The position numbers were made by a program, and so were the translations under genes. The notes under the pieces were generated by a model, which saw only the letters and a program-made list of their open reading frames with translations, was not told the origin of the DNA and ran no database searches. Shown one piece after another: positions 34,177-43,715 of a stretch of DNA of 53,173 nt (position 1 is the stretch's first letter; each line of letters begins with the position of its first letter). Source of the stretch: Verrucomicrobiota bacterium (GTDB lineage Bacteria; Verrucomicrobiota; Verrucomicrobiia; Chthoniobacterales; UBA10450); NCBI GenBank assembly GCA_003220155.1, contig QHRO01000023.1, positions 1 through 53,173 on the forward strand, given 5' to 3'.

Positions 34177-35532
34177 ATGGAGGAGCAGGTTTCGAGCGGA
34201 TGGCGGACCGAGCGGGCGAGGCCAAGTTTGCCTGAAGTGCATCGCACTATCCCGATCGCGCGCGACGCAGGCTTTTGGCGAAAGCTGCTCGCGTTCTCCG
34301 GCCCTGGTTATCTCGTCGCCGTCGGTTACATGGATCCGGGAAATTGGGCGACCGACCTCGCCGGCGGTTCCCAATTTGGCTACATGCTGCTCAGCATCAT
34401 TTTGCTTTCGAATTTGATGGCGATTCTGCTGCAGTCGCTTTGTGCGCGGCTCGGCATTGTTACCGGGCGAGATCTCGCCCAAGCCTGTCGCGATCATTAT
34501 TCGCGTCCGGTTTCGTTTGGCCTCTGGATTCTTTGTGAACTCGCCATTTGCGCGTGCGACCTGGCGGAAGTCATCGGCTCCGCCATCGCGCTCAATCTTC
34601 TGTTCAAGATCCCGCTCGTTTTCGGCGTTTGCATCACTGCACTGGATGTTCTCGCAGTGATGTATTTACAGAACAAAGGTTTTCGTTACATCGAGGCACT
34701 CGTCATCGGATTGATCGTCATGATTGGTGGCTGTTTCTTGTTCGAGGTCATTTTCTCGCAGCCGAAGATTGTCGATCTTGCCTGCGGATTTTTTCCAAAC
34801 CCCGAGATTGTGCGCAATCGTGACGCGCTTTACATCGCCATCGGAATTCTGGGTGCCACCGTCATGCCGCATAATCTTTATCTTCACTCCTCGATCGTGC
34901 AGACGCGGATCTACGAACAGAACTCCGCTGGCAAAGCAGAAGCGATCAAGTTTGCCACGCTCGATTCCACCGTCGCGCTCATGTTCGCACTCTTCATCAA
35001 CGCCGCTATCCTCGTCGTTTCCGCCGCGACATTTCACACCCGCGGTCAACACGGCGTGGCGGAAATTCAAGATGCCTACAAACTACTTTCACCCATGCTC
35101 GGTGTGCCGATCGCCAGCGTGCTCTTCGCCTTTGCGCTACTCGCTTCCGGACAAAACTCCACCCTCACCGGAACGCTCGCCGGACAAATCGTCATGGAAG
35201 GTTTTCTCAACATTCGGCTGCGTCCATGGTTGCGCCGTTTGATCACGCGCCTTGTCGCGATCGTGCCGGCCGTGATCGTGGCTGCGCTCTACGGCGCAAG
35301 CGGCACCGCGAAATTACTCATTCTCAGCCAAGTGATTTTGAGTCTGCAACTTTCCTTCGCCGTCATCCCCCTGATCATCTTTACCGGTGACCGCCGCAAA
35401 ATGGGCGAGTTCACAGCCTCGGGCTGGCTGCGCGGACTTTCGTGGGCGACAGCTGCCCTGATCGTTTTGTTGAATGCGAAATATCTCTGTGATTGGGCCG
35501 GAATAAGCGACTGGGTTGGGCGCGTGCTCTAG
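34177..35532 (+). CDS. mntH: Nramp-family divalent metal transporter
   Basis: A 451-residue proton-coupled Mn2+/Fe2+ importer with about 11 transmembrane helices. The metal-binding DPGN motif is at 53-56 in [29 protein letters not shown] carries the second signature (MPHN). The last helix ends at the C-terminus. The start at 34177 leaves a cytosolic tail of about 35 residues. A universal stress protein gene begins 2 bp after the stop, so they form an operon. Confidence 0.93.
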   Translation: MEEQVSSGWRTERARPSLPEVHRTIPIARDAGFWRKLLAFSGPGYLVAVGYMDPGNWATDLAGGSQFGYMLLSIILLSNLMAILLQSLCARLGIVTGRDLAQACRDHYSRPVSFGLWILCELAICACDLAEVIGSAIALNLLFKIPLVFGVCITALDVLAVMYLQNKGFRYIEALVIGLIVMIGGCFLFEVIFSQPKIVDLACGFFPNPEIVRNRDALYIAIGILGATVMPHNLYLHSSIVQTRIYEQNSAGKAEAIKFATLDSTVALMFALFINAAILVVSAATFHTRGQHGVAEIQDAYKLLSPMLGVPIASVLFAFALLASGQNSTLTGTLAGQIVMEGFLNIRLRPWLRRLITRLVAIVPAVIVAALYGASGTAKLLILSQVILSLQLSFAVIPLIIFTGDRRKMGEFTASGWLRGLSWATAALIVLLNAKYLCDWAGISDWVGRVL

Positions 35533-35534
35533 CT

Positions 35535-35960
35535 ATGTATCAAAAAATCCTCGTTGCTTTGGAAAATAGTCGGGCGGACGAAGCACTTCTGCCGCACATC
35601 GTAGAGCTGGCGAAATTGCACGACTCCGAATTGGTCCTTGTACATGTGGCCGATGGATTCGTCGCGCGAAACTACGACCAATTAAAACTGGCTGAGTCGC
35701 AGGAAATGAAAGACGACCGCGCATATCTGGAAAGCTCCGCGCTAAAATTGCGCAGCCAGGGGTTGAAGGTCAGCACACTTCTGGAACTGGGCGATCCGGG
35801 CGAAGGAATCTTAAAAGCCGCGCAAGATCGACAATGTGATTTGATCGCCATGACGGCGCACGGCCACCGGCTTCTCGGCGACTTGCTTTTCGGCAGCGCA
35901 ATTCACACCGTCCGGCACAAAGCCGAGGTGCCAGTGCTCCTCGTTCGCGCCGGGAAATAG
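35535..35960 (+). CDS. Universal stress protein
   Basis: A 141-residue UspA-fold protein. It begins KILVALENSRADEALLPHIV and ends with DLIAMTAHGHRLLGDLLFGS and EVPVLLVRAG. The ATP-binding loop usually reads G-2x-G-9x-G(S/T). Here the second Gly is replaced (GHRLLGDLLFGS), so ATP binding is uncertain. ATG 35535 is 2 bp downstream of the mntH stop and begins the fold exactly. Confidence 0.86.
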   Translation: MYQKILVALENSRADEALLPHIVELAKLHDSELVLVHVADGFVARNYDQLKLAESQEMKDDRAYLESSALKLRSQGLKVSTLLELGDPGEGILKAAQDRQCDLIAMTAHGHRLLGDLLFGSAIHTVRHKAEVPVLLVRAGK

Positions 35961-36009
35961 TTGCGAATTTCGTTTAACAGCAAATCAGAGACTTGCTCTA
36001 CGTTCATTC

Positions 36010-37227
36010 GTGAAAGTGCTTCTGCTGACCAACGAATATCCGCCTTCCACTTACGGCGGGGCTGGAGTGCATGTGGAATATCTGTCGCGCGAATTGGCGA
36101 AGTTGATGCCGGTAGAAGTCCGCTGTTTCGGCGATCAAAGGGTCAGATCCGGGAATCTGACGGTGCGCGGTTTTCAATTGGATATGGCCGGCTGGAATTG
36201 TCCGAAAGCGCTTCGCTCGACTCTCGGCGCAGTGCGACGCTGCATCGACTTTAATGCCGCTGGCATCGATGCCCAGATCGTGCACTGTCACACCTGGTAT
36301 ACGCATTGGGGCGGGATTCTCGCGCGAAAAAATTACGGCATTCCGCTCGTCATCACCGTGCATTCACTCGAGCCGCTGCGTCCGTGGAAACGCGAGCAGC
36401 TCGGTGGGGGTTATGATTTTTCGCTTTGGGTTGAGAAGACCGCTCTCGAAATGGCCGACGCGGTGATTGCCGTTTCGAACGAGACCGGGGCCGACATTGC
36501 GCGTCTGTTCAAGGTCAAGAAGGACCGTTTACACGTTATCTATAACGGAATCGATCTTGATGAATATCGCCCGGTGAAGTCGAAGGATGCGCTCCGCAAA
36601 TTCGGTATCGATTCGGAAAAACCTTATTTGTTGTTCGTCGGTCGGATCACGCGGCAGAAGGGAATCATTCATCTGGTCCGCGCGATCGAGTTCATGGATA
36701 AAAATTTTCAAGTAGTACTTTGCGCGGGCGCGCCCGACACGCCGGAAATTGCTCAAGAAATGAAGAGCGCGGTTGAGCAGGCGCGGCGCGCGCGGGATGG
36801 CATAATCTGGATCGACCAGATGCTCGGTAAACCGAGCGTGATTCAACTTTACTCACATGCGGCGGTTTTCTGTTGCCCATCGATCTATGAACCGTTTGGC
36901 ATCATTAATCTCGAAGCCATGGCGTGTGAAACCGCGGTTGTTGCGAGCAAGGTTGGGGGAATCAAGGAAGTGGTAGTAGATGGCGGAACCGGTTTTCTCG
37001 TTCCGCTCGCGCAAATGAAAGAGAGCCCGTTTGAGCCAACTCATCCGGAAAAGTTCGCGCGCGATTTGGCAATGAAAATCAACGAACTGATGCGGGACGA
37101 AAGGTTACGCACGGGCTTTGGCAAAGCGGGCAGGTTGAGAGCGGAAAAGAAGTTTAGTTGGCGAGCGATCGCGCGGGAAACGAAGTCGCTTTACCAATCG
37201 CTGGTCGCAAAAAAATCCGCCGCATGA
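36010..37227 (+). CDS. GlgM-like alpha-maltose-1-phosphate/glycogen synthase
   Basis: A 405-residue GT-B family 4 enzyme that matches the actinobacterial-type glycogen synthase group (GlgM/GlgA of Corynebacterium type). NEYPPSTYGGAGVHVEYLSR is at 8-27, HCHTWYTHWGG binds donor, YNGIDLDEYRP and LLFVGRITRQKGI follow, and YEPFGIINLEAMACETAVVA closes the active site. In mycobacteria this enzyme makes maltose-1-phosphate from ADP-glucose for GlgE. No glgE or glgC is present here, so plain glycogen synthesis is equally possible. The start is GTG 36010. Confidence 0.85.
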   Translation: MKVLLLTNEYPPSTYGGAGVHVEYLSRELAKLMPVEVRCFGDQRVRSGNLTVRGFQLDMAGWNCPKALRSTLGAVRRCIDFNAAGIDAQIVHCHTWYTHWGGILARKNYGIPLVITVHSLEPLRPWKREQLGGGYDFSLWVEKTALEMADAVIAVSNETGADIARLFKVKKDRLHVIYNGIDLDEYRPVKSKDALRKFGIDSEKPYLLFVGRITRQKGIIHLVRAIEFMDKNFQVVLCAGAPDTPEIAQEMKSAVEQARRARDGIIWIDQMLGKPSVIQLYSHAAVFCCPSIYEPFGIINLEAMACETAVVASKVGGIKEVVVDGGTGFLVPLAQMKESPFEPTHPEKFARDLAMKINELMRDERLRTGFGKAGRLRAEKKFSWRAIARETKSLYQSLVAKKSAA

Positions 37228-37265
37228 AATTGGGATGTTTGCCACCCGCGCGCCTTGCCTAATCC

Positions 37266-38675
37266 ATGGCGCAACTAATGAGGAAGAACGTCTTGACCGG
37301 CGCGCTCGCAGCCCGCGAATACATCCACTTCTTTCGCGATCCGATTGGTTGCATGTGCACGCTACATCGGCAACGCGGAAAGTTGGTGGCACTTGGCCCG
37401 ATTGCGTTTGGCGAACCAACGAAACTGCACGTCCTCGCAATTGGGCCGGAATTCAATCGCCAAGTTTTGGGCGATCCCGCGAAATTTCGCACGACCGGTC
37501 AATTCATTCACGGACCGAAAGACTCCGCCCAACGCCGGATTCGCTTCGGTCTCACGCGGATGAACGGTCCGCAGCATAAGCAGCAACGCCAGCTCATCCT
37601 GCCGCCGTTCCATAAGAAAGCTGTTGCCGGTTATCACGATTTGATTGTTGAGCTCGCGCGGGAAGTCATCAGCCAATGGACCGTGGGTCGGCGCGATGTT
37701 TATGCCGACATGCGCGCGGTCACACTACGGATCGCGAGTGCTGTTCTGTTCGGCCACGAAGCGAGCGATGCTTATCGGATCGCGCGTTTGCTGGATATTT
37801 GGGCGCGTCGCAATTTCTCCGGACCAGTCTGGTTCTTTCCGATCAATATTCCCGGCACGCCATATCATCGGTTGCTCAAACATGCCGAACGCGTGGAACG
37901 CGAGATTCTTGCATTGGTGGAGAAACGCCGGCGCGATTCTACTAATCGCACCGATGTGCTTTCGCTCTTGATTCAGGCGCGTGATGATGAAAACCGCGGC
38001 ATGACCGACACCGAGTTGGTCGGTCAGGCGACAATTCTGTTCGGAGCCAGCTTCGAAACTACTGCCAGCACGCTGACGTGGACAACGTTTCTTCTCGCAC
38101 AACACCCCGCGATCATGCGCGAATTGATGGATGAACTTGATCGCGTCCTCGGCGGTAATGCGCCCACGCGTGATCAAGTGCCGCAGCTTTCCTTTCTCGA
38201 CCGCGTCATCAAGGAAAGCATGCGCATTTTGCCCCCGGTGCCGTTTACCATCCGTGCCGCTGAAGACGATGCCATCCCGATGGGATCGCTCACGCTTAGT
38301 CACGGTACTCGTGTCATTTGCAGTCATTTTCTCACTCATCATTTGCCGGAAACTTATCCGGAACCGGAAATGTTTCGTCCCGATCGATGGCGCGAGATCG
38401 ATCCAACGCAATATGAATACATGCCATTTAGTGCGGGGCCTCGCGCCTGCGTTGGCGCGATGTTTGCCATCCAGGTGCTGAAGATTTCGCTGGCGACGAT
38501 GTTGCAAAAATTCCGTTTCACCGTGGTACCAGGCGCGCGCATCGATCGCGTCGTTCGCATCACCATGAACCCACGATATGGAATGCCGATGCTGTTGACG
38601 AAGAACGATCGGCGTTATGAGAGTAGCAAAGTGCGGGGGCAGATTCACGAGATGGTGAAGTTGCCGTTGAAGTGA
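37266..38675 (+). CDS. Cytochrome P450
   Basis: A 469-residue heme monooxygenase. The I-helix oxygen-binding segment is FGASFETTASTL, the ExxR pair lies in VIKESMRILPP, and the heme loop FSAGPRACVGAMFA supplies the Cys thiolate. No N-terminal membrane anchor is evident, so it is probably soluble. The substrate is unknown. It starts 38 bp after the GlgM-like gene, but no ferredoxin partner is adjacent. Confidence 0.93.
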   Translation: MAQLMRKNVLTGALAAREYIHFFRDPIGCMCTLHRQRGKLVALGPIAFGEPTKLHVLAIGPEFNRQVLGDPAKFRTTGQFIHGPKDSAQRRIRFGLTRMNGPQHKQQRQLILPPFHKKAVAGYHDLIVELAREVISQWTVGRRDVYADMRAVTLRIASAVLFGHEASDAYRIARLLDIWARRNFSGPVWFFPINIPGTPYHRLLKHAERVEREILALVEKRRRDSTNRTDVLSLLIQARDDENRGMTDTELVGQATILFGASFETTASTLTWTTFLLAQHPAIMRELMDELDRVLGGNAPTRDQVPQLSFLDRVIKESMRILPPVPFTIRAAEDDAIPMGSLTLSHGTRVICSHFLTHHLPETYPEPEMFRPDRWREIDPTQYEYMPFSAGPRACVGAMFAIQVLKISLATMLQKFRFTVVPGARIDRVVRITMNPRYGMPMLLTKNDRRYESSKVRGQIHEMVKLPLK

Positions 38676-38741
38676 ATGCCGGGGCCGGCGTCCGCGGCTA
38701 AAGCTACGAAGATTTGAGCGCCCGTGGGGAGGTAAGTTTAA

Positions 38742-38978
38742 TCACTCTGGGGCGAACCATTCGGCAAAGGCGTCCCAGCTTCGTTGCTTCGAACGTTTTC
38801 CTTTGTGCGGCCGCCAGCGTAGACCGCCCACACTAATCGTAAGCGTGCCAAGCTTTCGCCGATTCTTTTTCCACTTTTCCCACACTTCAAACTTCACGCC
38901 CGGTTTACCTACCGATACATGTTCCTTCATCGTTGCCGAAACCCATTTCGTGGGCCGGCCCTGTTGGCGACCTTTCAT
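38742..38978 (-). CDS. Small basic hypothetical protein
   Basis: A 78-residue frame from ATG 38978, rich in Lys, Arg and Trp. FEVWEKWKKNRRKLGTLTIS and GGLRWRP-KGKR are followed by SWDAFAEWFAPE. The pattern of aromatic and basic residues looks like a real small protein, possibly nucleic-acid-binding, but I know no function. An upstream extension to 39029 is possible. No strong ribosome-binding site is visible. It converges on the P450 gene. Confidence 0.5.
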   Translation of the reverse strand: MKGRQQGRPTKWVSATMKEHVSVGKPGVKFEVWEKWKKNRRKLGTLTISVGGLRWRPHKGKRSKQRSWDAFAEWFAPE

Positions 38979-39361
38979 GACTACTGAGTGACTTGGGGGA
39001 GCTAACGATAAACAGGATGTGAATAGCAACCAAATTCGACGGACCGAGAATCTTGCAGCATAAGGCGTCTAGCTCAGAGGCCCCACCATCGCTGAATCGT
39101 TCGACCTCGTCTCCTCGTATGGCCTCGATTGCGAGCAATCCCGGGCGTGAGGGAACTGTGAATGCAACGGGTTGAAGTGACGCACGATGTCATCCTGAGC
39201 CGCATCAGACGGCGAAGGATCTCGCATTCAATCACACGTTTTCTTGATTGTGTGATGGTTGGAGTCATTGAGGGGTCCCCTCGCTTCGCTCGGGATGACA
39301 GAAGAAGCGTCGACCGGGGGAACGCAGTGCCAGAGCAGTGGGGTGACAGCGGAGGTTCACG
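38979..39361. other. Intergenic region upstream of obgE with degenerate palindrome
   Basis: About 380 bp with no convincing gene. At 39189-39301 it holds a degenerate palindromic repeat: GTCATCCTGAGC then GGCGAAGGATCTC on the left, and GAGGGGTCCCCTCGCTTCGC then TCGGGATGACA on the right, about 40 bp apart. It belongs to the same type as 28182-28269. The obgE ribosome-binding site is at its end. No clear promoter could be picked. Confidence 0.55.
39351..39355 (+). promoter_or_regulatory. Ribosome-binding site of obgE
   Basis: GGAGG lies 6 bp before GTG 39362. This decides the GTG start (MAVSRAVFVD) over the in-frame GTG 18 bp further on. Confidence 0.75.
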
Positions 39362-40531
39362 GTGGCAGTGTCCCGAGCCGTGTTTGTCGATCGTATCAAA
39401 GTTTTTGCGCAGGCCGGAAAGGGCGGACGCGGATGTGTCAGTTTCCGGCGCGAGAAATTCGTTCCTAAAGGGGGACCGGATGGCGGTGATGGCGGCCGCG
39501 GCGGCCATATTATCCTGCGGGCCGATCGACATACCGACCACCTCGCTCATTTGTTCTACGAGCCCATTATTAAAGCAAAAAACGGTGGGCATGGGCGCGG
39601 GAAGAAAATGCATGGCAAGAATGCGCCGGACAAGATCGTCAAGGTTCCGATCGGAACGATGGTTTATCAATTGCGGAGTGGGGATGGCGGAGTGCGGATT
39701 GAAGGGGAGCGATCAGACAATGCAATCCCCGACTTCGAAAATTCGATTGATGACGAAGAAATTGTAGGGCAAGCGCGTCGCTTGCCGGACGACCAGTCCG
39801 CGATCCACGATACGCAATCCGACCTTCTCGCTGATCTCACCCGCGAGGATCAGGAGTTTCTGCTCTGCAAAGGTGGCGCGGGCGGGAAAGGCAATGTGCA
39901 TTTCAAAAGCTCGCGCAATCGCGCGCCGCGCGAATACACCGAAGGCGGCGAGGGCGAGAGCGGTCATTTTCTTCTCGAGCTGCGTTCTATCGCAGACGTG
40001 GCGCTTGTCGGCTATCCCAACGCCGGGAAATCGACACTGATTCAGCAGATCTCGGCTGCCCAGTCAAAGATCGCGCCTTATCCGTTCACCACCTTGCATC
40101 CGGTCATTGGGATAGTGGAGCTTGGCGATTACCGGCGAGCAACCGTCGCTGATATTCCTGGTTTAATCGAAGGGGCGCATCGCAATCTTGGACTCGGCCA
40201 TGATTTTCTCCGGCACATCACGAGGTGCCGTTTATTGCTTTTTGTCCTGGACATGGCGGGAAGCGAAGGGCGAAGTCCAATCGCTGATCTCGAATCGCTC
40301 CGTCGTGAAATTGCTCTCTATCATCCCCGTTTGTCGGAGCGGCCATGGTTTGTTGTCGCAAACAAGATGGACCTGCCGCAGGCAAAGGAAAATTTGCGCG
40401 ATTTTCAAAAACGCTTCCCCCAGCGCACCATCGTCCCGATTTCGGCGAAGGAAGGACGCGGAATTAGCGAGCTCAAACGATTATTAGGAGAATGGATGCA
40501 TCAGCACTCGGAGCTTGTAACCAGTAGTTGA
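39362..40531 (+). CDS. obgE: GTPase Obg
   Basis: Obg (389 aa) is an essential GTPase for 50S ribosome assembly and stress signalling. The glycine-rich Obg fold spans about residues 5-200 (FAQAGKGGRGCVSFRREKF, GGPDGGDGGRGGHI). The G domain follows, with GYPNAGKST at 217-225, the switch-II region DIPGLIEGAHRNLGLGHDFL, and NKMD. Residues of about 104-153, where the family has a short turn before LLADL, are an extra stretch of roughly 50 mostly acidic and polar residues. It is encoded by repeat-like DNA (separate entry). The rest is intact. A C-terminal OCT domain is absent, as in many Obg proteins. Confidence 0.95.
   Translation: MAVSRAVFVDRIKVFAQAGKGGRGCVSFRREKFVPKGGPDGGDGGRGGHIILRADRHTDHLAHLFYEPIIKAKNGGHGRGKKMHGKNAPDKIVKVPIGTMVYQLRSGDGGVRIEGERSDNAIPDFENSIDDEEIVGQARRLPDDQSAIHDTQSDLLADLTREDQEFLLCKGGAGGKGNVHFKSSRNRAPREYTEGGEGESGHFLLELRSIADVALVGYPNAGKSTLIQQISAAQSKIAPYPFTTLHPVIGIVELGDYRRATVADIPGLIEGAHRNLGLGHDFLRHITRCRLLLFVLDMAGSEGRSPIADLESLRREIALYHPRLSERPWFVVANKMDLPQAKENLRDFQKRFPQRTIVPISAKEGRGISELKRLLGEWMHQHSELVTSS
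39671..39820. repeat. Repeat-derived in-frame insertion inside obgE
   Basis: About 150 bp (50 codons) contain the perfect hairpin GGCAAGCG-CGT-CGCTTGCC at 39768-39786. Two GCGGAGTG words lie near the start (39673-39697), and CAATCC-type words follow near both ends. Their reverse complement resembles the AATCCGC tandem at 45689-45718. The encoded residues interrupt the Obg fold just before LLADLTREDQEF, where relatives have only a few residues. Confidence 0.5.
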
Positions 40532-40597
40532 GTCTGGAACGGATGTGATTAAGCATTAGACAAGGTGAAGAACTTCGCACACAGTCAGCGGTTTCGC

Positions 40598-41818
40598 ATG
40601 GGTCAACTTAGGGTTGCTAGTTATTGCACTACTTTTTTGAAGTCGGAAATGCTGCACATTTACCGGCAGGTCACTTCATTGCGGCGCGCGCAGACCTTCG
40701 TCATGACGAAGAAGGTCGAACACCCCAGACGCTTTCACTTTGATGACATCGAACGAATTCCGCGGCCGCACCGAAATTTGCTCCGTCACGGCTGGATGAA
40801 ATTTGTCGAGCGCCGGCCGCCGCTGATTTATCGGGGCGAATATCAGATGCTGGTCTCGATCCTGGGTCGCCGCGGGGCCGACATGATGCACATTTATTTC
40901 GGACACACTGGAGTGCATCTATTGCCTTTCATCCGGCAATGGGACAAACCATGCCTGGTTTCATTTCATGGCGCCGACGTCGGCATTAAGCAGGACGTTG
41001 AAAATTATGTCGGGAAATTGCGCATTCTCTTCGATTCCGTCCCCGTGGTTCTGGCTCGATCCCAATCCTTGGCCGATCGCCTGATCAAATTCGGTTGCCC
41101 GCGAGAAAAGATCCGCATCAATCGTACCGGAATCCCGCTCCACGAATTCTCCATGGTGCCGCGGGAATTTCCCACCGACGGCCGCTGGCAAATCCTGCAG
41201 GCCTGTCGGTTAATCGAGAAAAAGGGCGTCGGATCGGCTATTCGTGCTTTTGCAATTTTTGCGCGGGAGTTTCCAAAGGCCGAATTTATCATTGCGGGCA
41301 AGGGGCCGCTGCAACCCGAATTGCAAGGGCTCGCGCAAAAGCTCGGCGTCGCTGAGAAAGTGCATTTCTGCGGTTTTCTCAGCCAGCCGGATTTACGCGA
41401 CCTTTACGGACGGACGCACATTTTCATTCATCCAAGCGAAACGCCGCCTGACGAAAATCAGGAGGGGGTGCCGAATTCCATTCTCGAGGCGATGGCGACT
41501 GGCTTGCCCATAATCGCGACGCGGCATGGTGGAATCCCGGAAGCCGTCACGGAAAATCTCAACGGTTTTTTGAGCGACGAGGGCGATACCAAGAGTCTCG
41601 GTCGCTCCATGGTCGCACTGGCGAAGTCACCTGAATTATATGCGCGCTTTAGTGCCGCTGCGCGCCTGGCCGTAGCGGAAAATTTCGATCAGGACATGAC
41701 GGTTCGGGAACTGGAACGCATTTACGAAGAAGTCTGTGACGCGGGGTTGGCGCAGGAATCGAAGCAGGGTGAGGTCGCATTGTCCGCGCCGCTGATCGAA
41801 AGTGCAGTGGCGAAATAA
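40598..41818 (+). CDS. Family 4 glycosyltransferase
   Basis: A GT-B glycosyltransferase of about 406 residues. MMHIYFGHTGVHLLPFIRQW and CLVSFHGADVG belong to the N-terminal domain, and INRTGIPLHEF and GRWQILQACRLIEKKGVGS open the C-terminal domain. GVPNSILEAMATGLPIIATR carries the E-x7-E donor motif. The target is probably a surface polysaccharide. A GTG at 40565 would add 11 residues; ATG 40598 is preferred because the protein-like N-terminus (LRVASYCTTFLKSE) starts just after. It lies between obgE and the ATP synthase operon. Confidence 0.85.
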   Translation: MGQLRVASYCTTFLKSEMLHIYRQVTSLRRAQTFVMTKKVEHPRRFHFDDIERIPRPHRNLLRHGWMKFVERRPPLIYRGEYQMLVSILGRRGADMMHIYFGHTGVHLLPFIRQWDKPCLVSFHGADVGIKQDVENYVGKLRILFDSVPVVLARSQSLADRLIKFGCPREKIRINRTGIPLHEFSMVPREFPTDGRWQILQACRLIEKKGVGSAIRAFAIFAREFPKAEFIIAGKGPLQPELQGLAQKLGVAEKVHFCGFLSQPDLRDLYGRTHIFIHPSETPPDENQEGVPNSILEAMATGLPIIATRHGGIPEAVTENLNGFLSDEGDTKSLGRSMVALAKSPELYARFSAAARLAVAENFDQDMTVRELERIYEEVCDAGLAQESKQGEVALSAPLIESAVAK

Positions 41819-41939
41819 CTTGTCATCCGCGGAAAAGAGGCTTTGGTAAGCGCGGCAAGCGCCCAGGGTCGAGCGCGGGACCGTGAAGGCTGGTCCCCCT
41901 CCAGGCAAATCGGGATTTCGTTTGCTCAAAACGCGCTCA

Positions 41940-42845
41940 ATGTTTTCGCATCGCTATTTTTTTCGAACCAAGCTGGTTGTTCTTTGCACGATCGGAGCTC
42001 TGGTCGCGCCAGCACTAGCGATGGCAGCCGAACCAAGCGAACACGAAACTCTTTCTCTCAAAGCCGCGCCCCTTTTCCAAATCGGAAAATTTTCGGTTAC
42101 AAATTCGATGCTTGTCTCGTGGATTGTCGCGCTGGCGGTGATCCTCTTCGCGCAGATCGCGACTCGAAATATCAAGACCGTCCCGACCGGCGCGCAAAAC
42201 TTTTGGGAATGGCTGGTGGAAAGTCTCTACAATTTTCTCGAGTCAATCATCGGACATAAGTTGGTAAAGAAAACCTTCTGGTTTTTTGCCACCATTTTCA
42301 TTTTTATCCTGTTTACCAACTGGGCGGGACTGATTCCAGGGGTCGGGACCGTGGGTTGGGGACATATCGATCCGGCGAGCGGCGTCTTTCGCATTGATCG
42401 CCCCTTGCTCCGGGGAGCCAACGCCGATCTCAACATGACTTCGGCCATGGCCATTATTTTCTTTGTTCTCTGGCTTATCTGGGCACTTCAGGCGAATGGT
42501 ATCGGAGGATTCCTGATGCACCTGTTCGGACCGAAAGGCGAGACTTCCGGCGTCCTTAAAATATTGATGGTCGTCGTCTTCTTTCTGGTTGGTTGGCTGG
42601 AAATCATCTCGATTTTGTTTCGGCCGGTTTCGCTCAGCTTCCGTCTCTTTGGGAATATTTTTGCCGGCGAAAGCATTCTCGACGCCATGTCGCACATGGT
42701 GCCAGCGCTGGCCTGGTTAATTCCAATTCCGTTCTACTTTTTGGAAATTCTGGTCGGGTTCGTCCAGGCCCTGGTCTTTATGTTATTGACCGCTATTTTC
42801 ACGCTTTTGATTGCGCAACACAGTCCCGGGGAGGAAGCGCATTGA
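41940..42845 (+). CDS. atpB: ATP synthase F0 subunit a
   Basis: Subunit a (301 aa) forms the proton half-channels against the c ring. It has several transmembrane helices, and the essential Arg lies in the SLSFRLFGNIFAGESI segment. Family-typical GFVQALVFMLLTAIFTLLI closes the protein. The ATG at 41940 precedes a signal-like hydrophobic stretch ending ALAMAAEPS, which looks like a cleavable leader; GTG 41883 is a possible longer start. It is the first gene of an eight-gene operon in the order B-E-F-H-A-G-D-C, and atpI is absent. Confidence 0.94.
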   Translation: MFSHRYFFRTKLVVLCTIGALVAPALAMAAEPSEHETLSLKAAPLFQIGKFSVTNSMLVSWIVALAVILFAQIATRNIKTVPTGAQNFWEWLVESLYNFLESIIGHKLVKKTFWFFATIFIFILFTNWAGLIPGVGTVGWGHIDPASGVFRIDRPLLRGANADLNMTSAMAIIFFVLWLIWALQANGIGGFLMHLFGPKGETSGVLKILMVVVFFLVGWLEIISILFRPVSLSFRLFGNIFAGESILDAMSHMVPALAWLIPIPFYFLEILVGFVQALVFMLLTAIFTLLIAQHSPGEEAH

Positions 42846-42893
42846 AATTTCGGCGATCAAAAAGCAAATCGCCAAAACCTAATAAGAAAAAAT

Positions 42894-43106
42894 ATGATAC
42901 TACCACTACTGGCAGAAATTAATGGAAGCATTCACGTCGGCCTCGCCGCCATGGGTGTTGGAATCGGCATTGGTCTTACCGGATTAGGCATGACCACCGC
43001 GGTTGGTCGCAACCCAGGCGCTTTTACGCCTGTCCTGGTGCACGCGATCCTGGCGATCGCCTTGACCGAAGCGATCGTCTTCTACGCACTCTACCTGGTC
43101 CGCTAA
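42894..43106 (+). CDS. atpE: ATP synthase F0 subunit c
   Basis: This c-ring subunit is only 70 residues long, against about 75-90 usually. Helix 1 has the GVGIGIGLTGLG glycine motif, the loop reads GRNP (RQP in most), and helix 2 carries the ion-binding Glu in LTEAIVFYALYLV. The Glu is followed by Ala rather than Ser or Thr, and the Gln of Na+ types is not seen, so proton coupling is likely. Confidence 0.94.
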   Translation: MILPLLAEINGSIHVGLAAMGVGIGIGLTGLGMTTAVGRNPGAFTPVLVHAILAIALTEAIVFYALYLVR

Positions 43107-43153
43107 ATAAAACGCAGCCGGCGGCGTTTAGCTATCCGGTCAAAGACTAAGTT

Positions 43154-43699
43154 ATGGCCCTACTAATTCTCGCAACCACCGGCAGCGTTATGGATACGGT
43201 GCGCGATACAGCCGACACCTTTGGATGGGATCCGAAGTTGTTCTTTTCGCAGGTAATCAGCTTTATCATCGTCGCCTATTTGTTAAAGCGCTTTGCCTAC
43301 AAACCGATTCTCGGCGTACTGGAGCAACGCCGGCAACAAATTGCGCAAGCTCATTTGAATGCCGAGAAGATCAAGCAACAGCTGGCCGAGGCCGAGCAGC
43401 GTCACGCCGAGATTCTGGCGAAGGCCAATGCCGAAGCGCAAAAGATGATCGAGGAAGCACGTAGCAGCGCTTCGCATCTGGCCGATCGTAAACAGCAGGA
43501 AGCAATCACGGCGGCGGAGCAGATCCTGGCCAAGGCGCGCGAAGCCAGTGCGATTGAACACGAGCGCACGATGACGCAATTGAAGCGCGAGTTAGGCAGA
43601 TTGGTGGTGGAGACAACGGCGAAAGTTACTGGCAAAGTTTTGACGCCGGATGATCAGCGGCGTCTGCAGGAGGAAGCGGCACGCACATTCTCCGCCTAG
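43154..43699 (+). CDS. atpF: ATP synthase F0 subunit b
   Basis: Subunit b (181 aa) is the peripheral stalk. One membrane helix (about 31-47, LFFSQVISFIIVAYLLKRF) is followed by KPILGVLEQRR and a long charged coiled coil rich in Ala, Glu, Gln and Lys up to about residue 165. A single b gene is present, with no b'. The start at 43154 could be preceded by no better in-frame ATG, though ATG at codon 13 is an alternative. Confidence 0.93.
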   Translation: MALLILATTGSVMDTVRDTADTFGWDPKLFFSQVISFIIVAYLLKRFAYKPILGVLEQRRQQIAQAHLNAEKIKQQLAEAEQRHAEILAKANAEAQKMIEEARSSASHLADRKQQEAITAAEQILAKAREASAIEHERTMTQLKRELGRLVVETTAKVTGKVLTPDDQRRLQEEAARTFSA

Positions 43700-43715
43700 A
43701 CCAAAGCCAAACACA

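Noticed and set aside
39066-39130. tRNA-like words (GGCGTCTAGCTCAG and GTTCGACC) upstream of obgE
   Set aside because: The D-arm cannot close, there is no anticodon stem, and the spacing to the T-arm-like word is too short for a tRNA.
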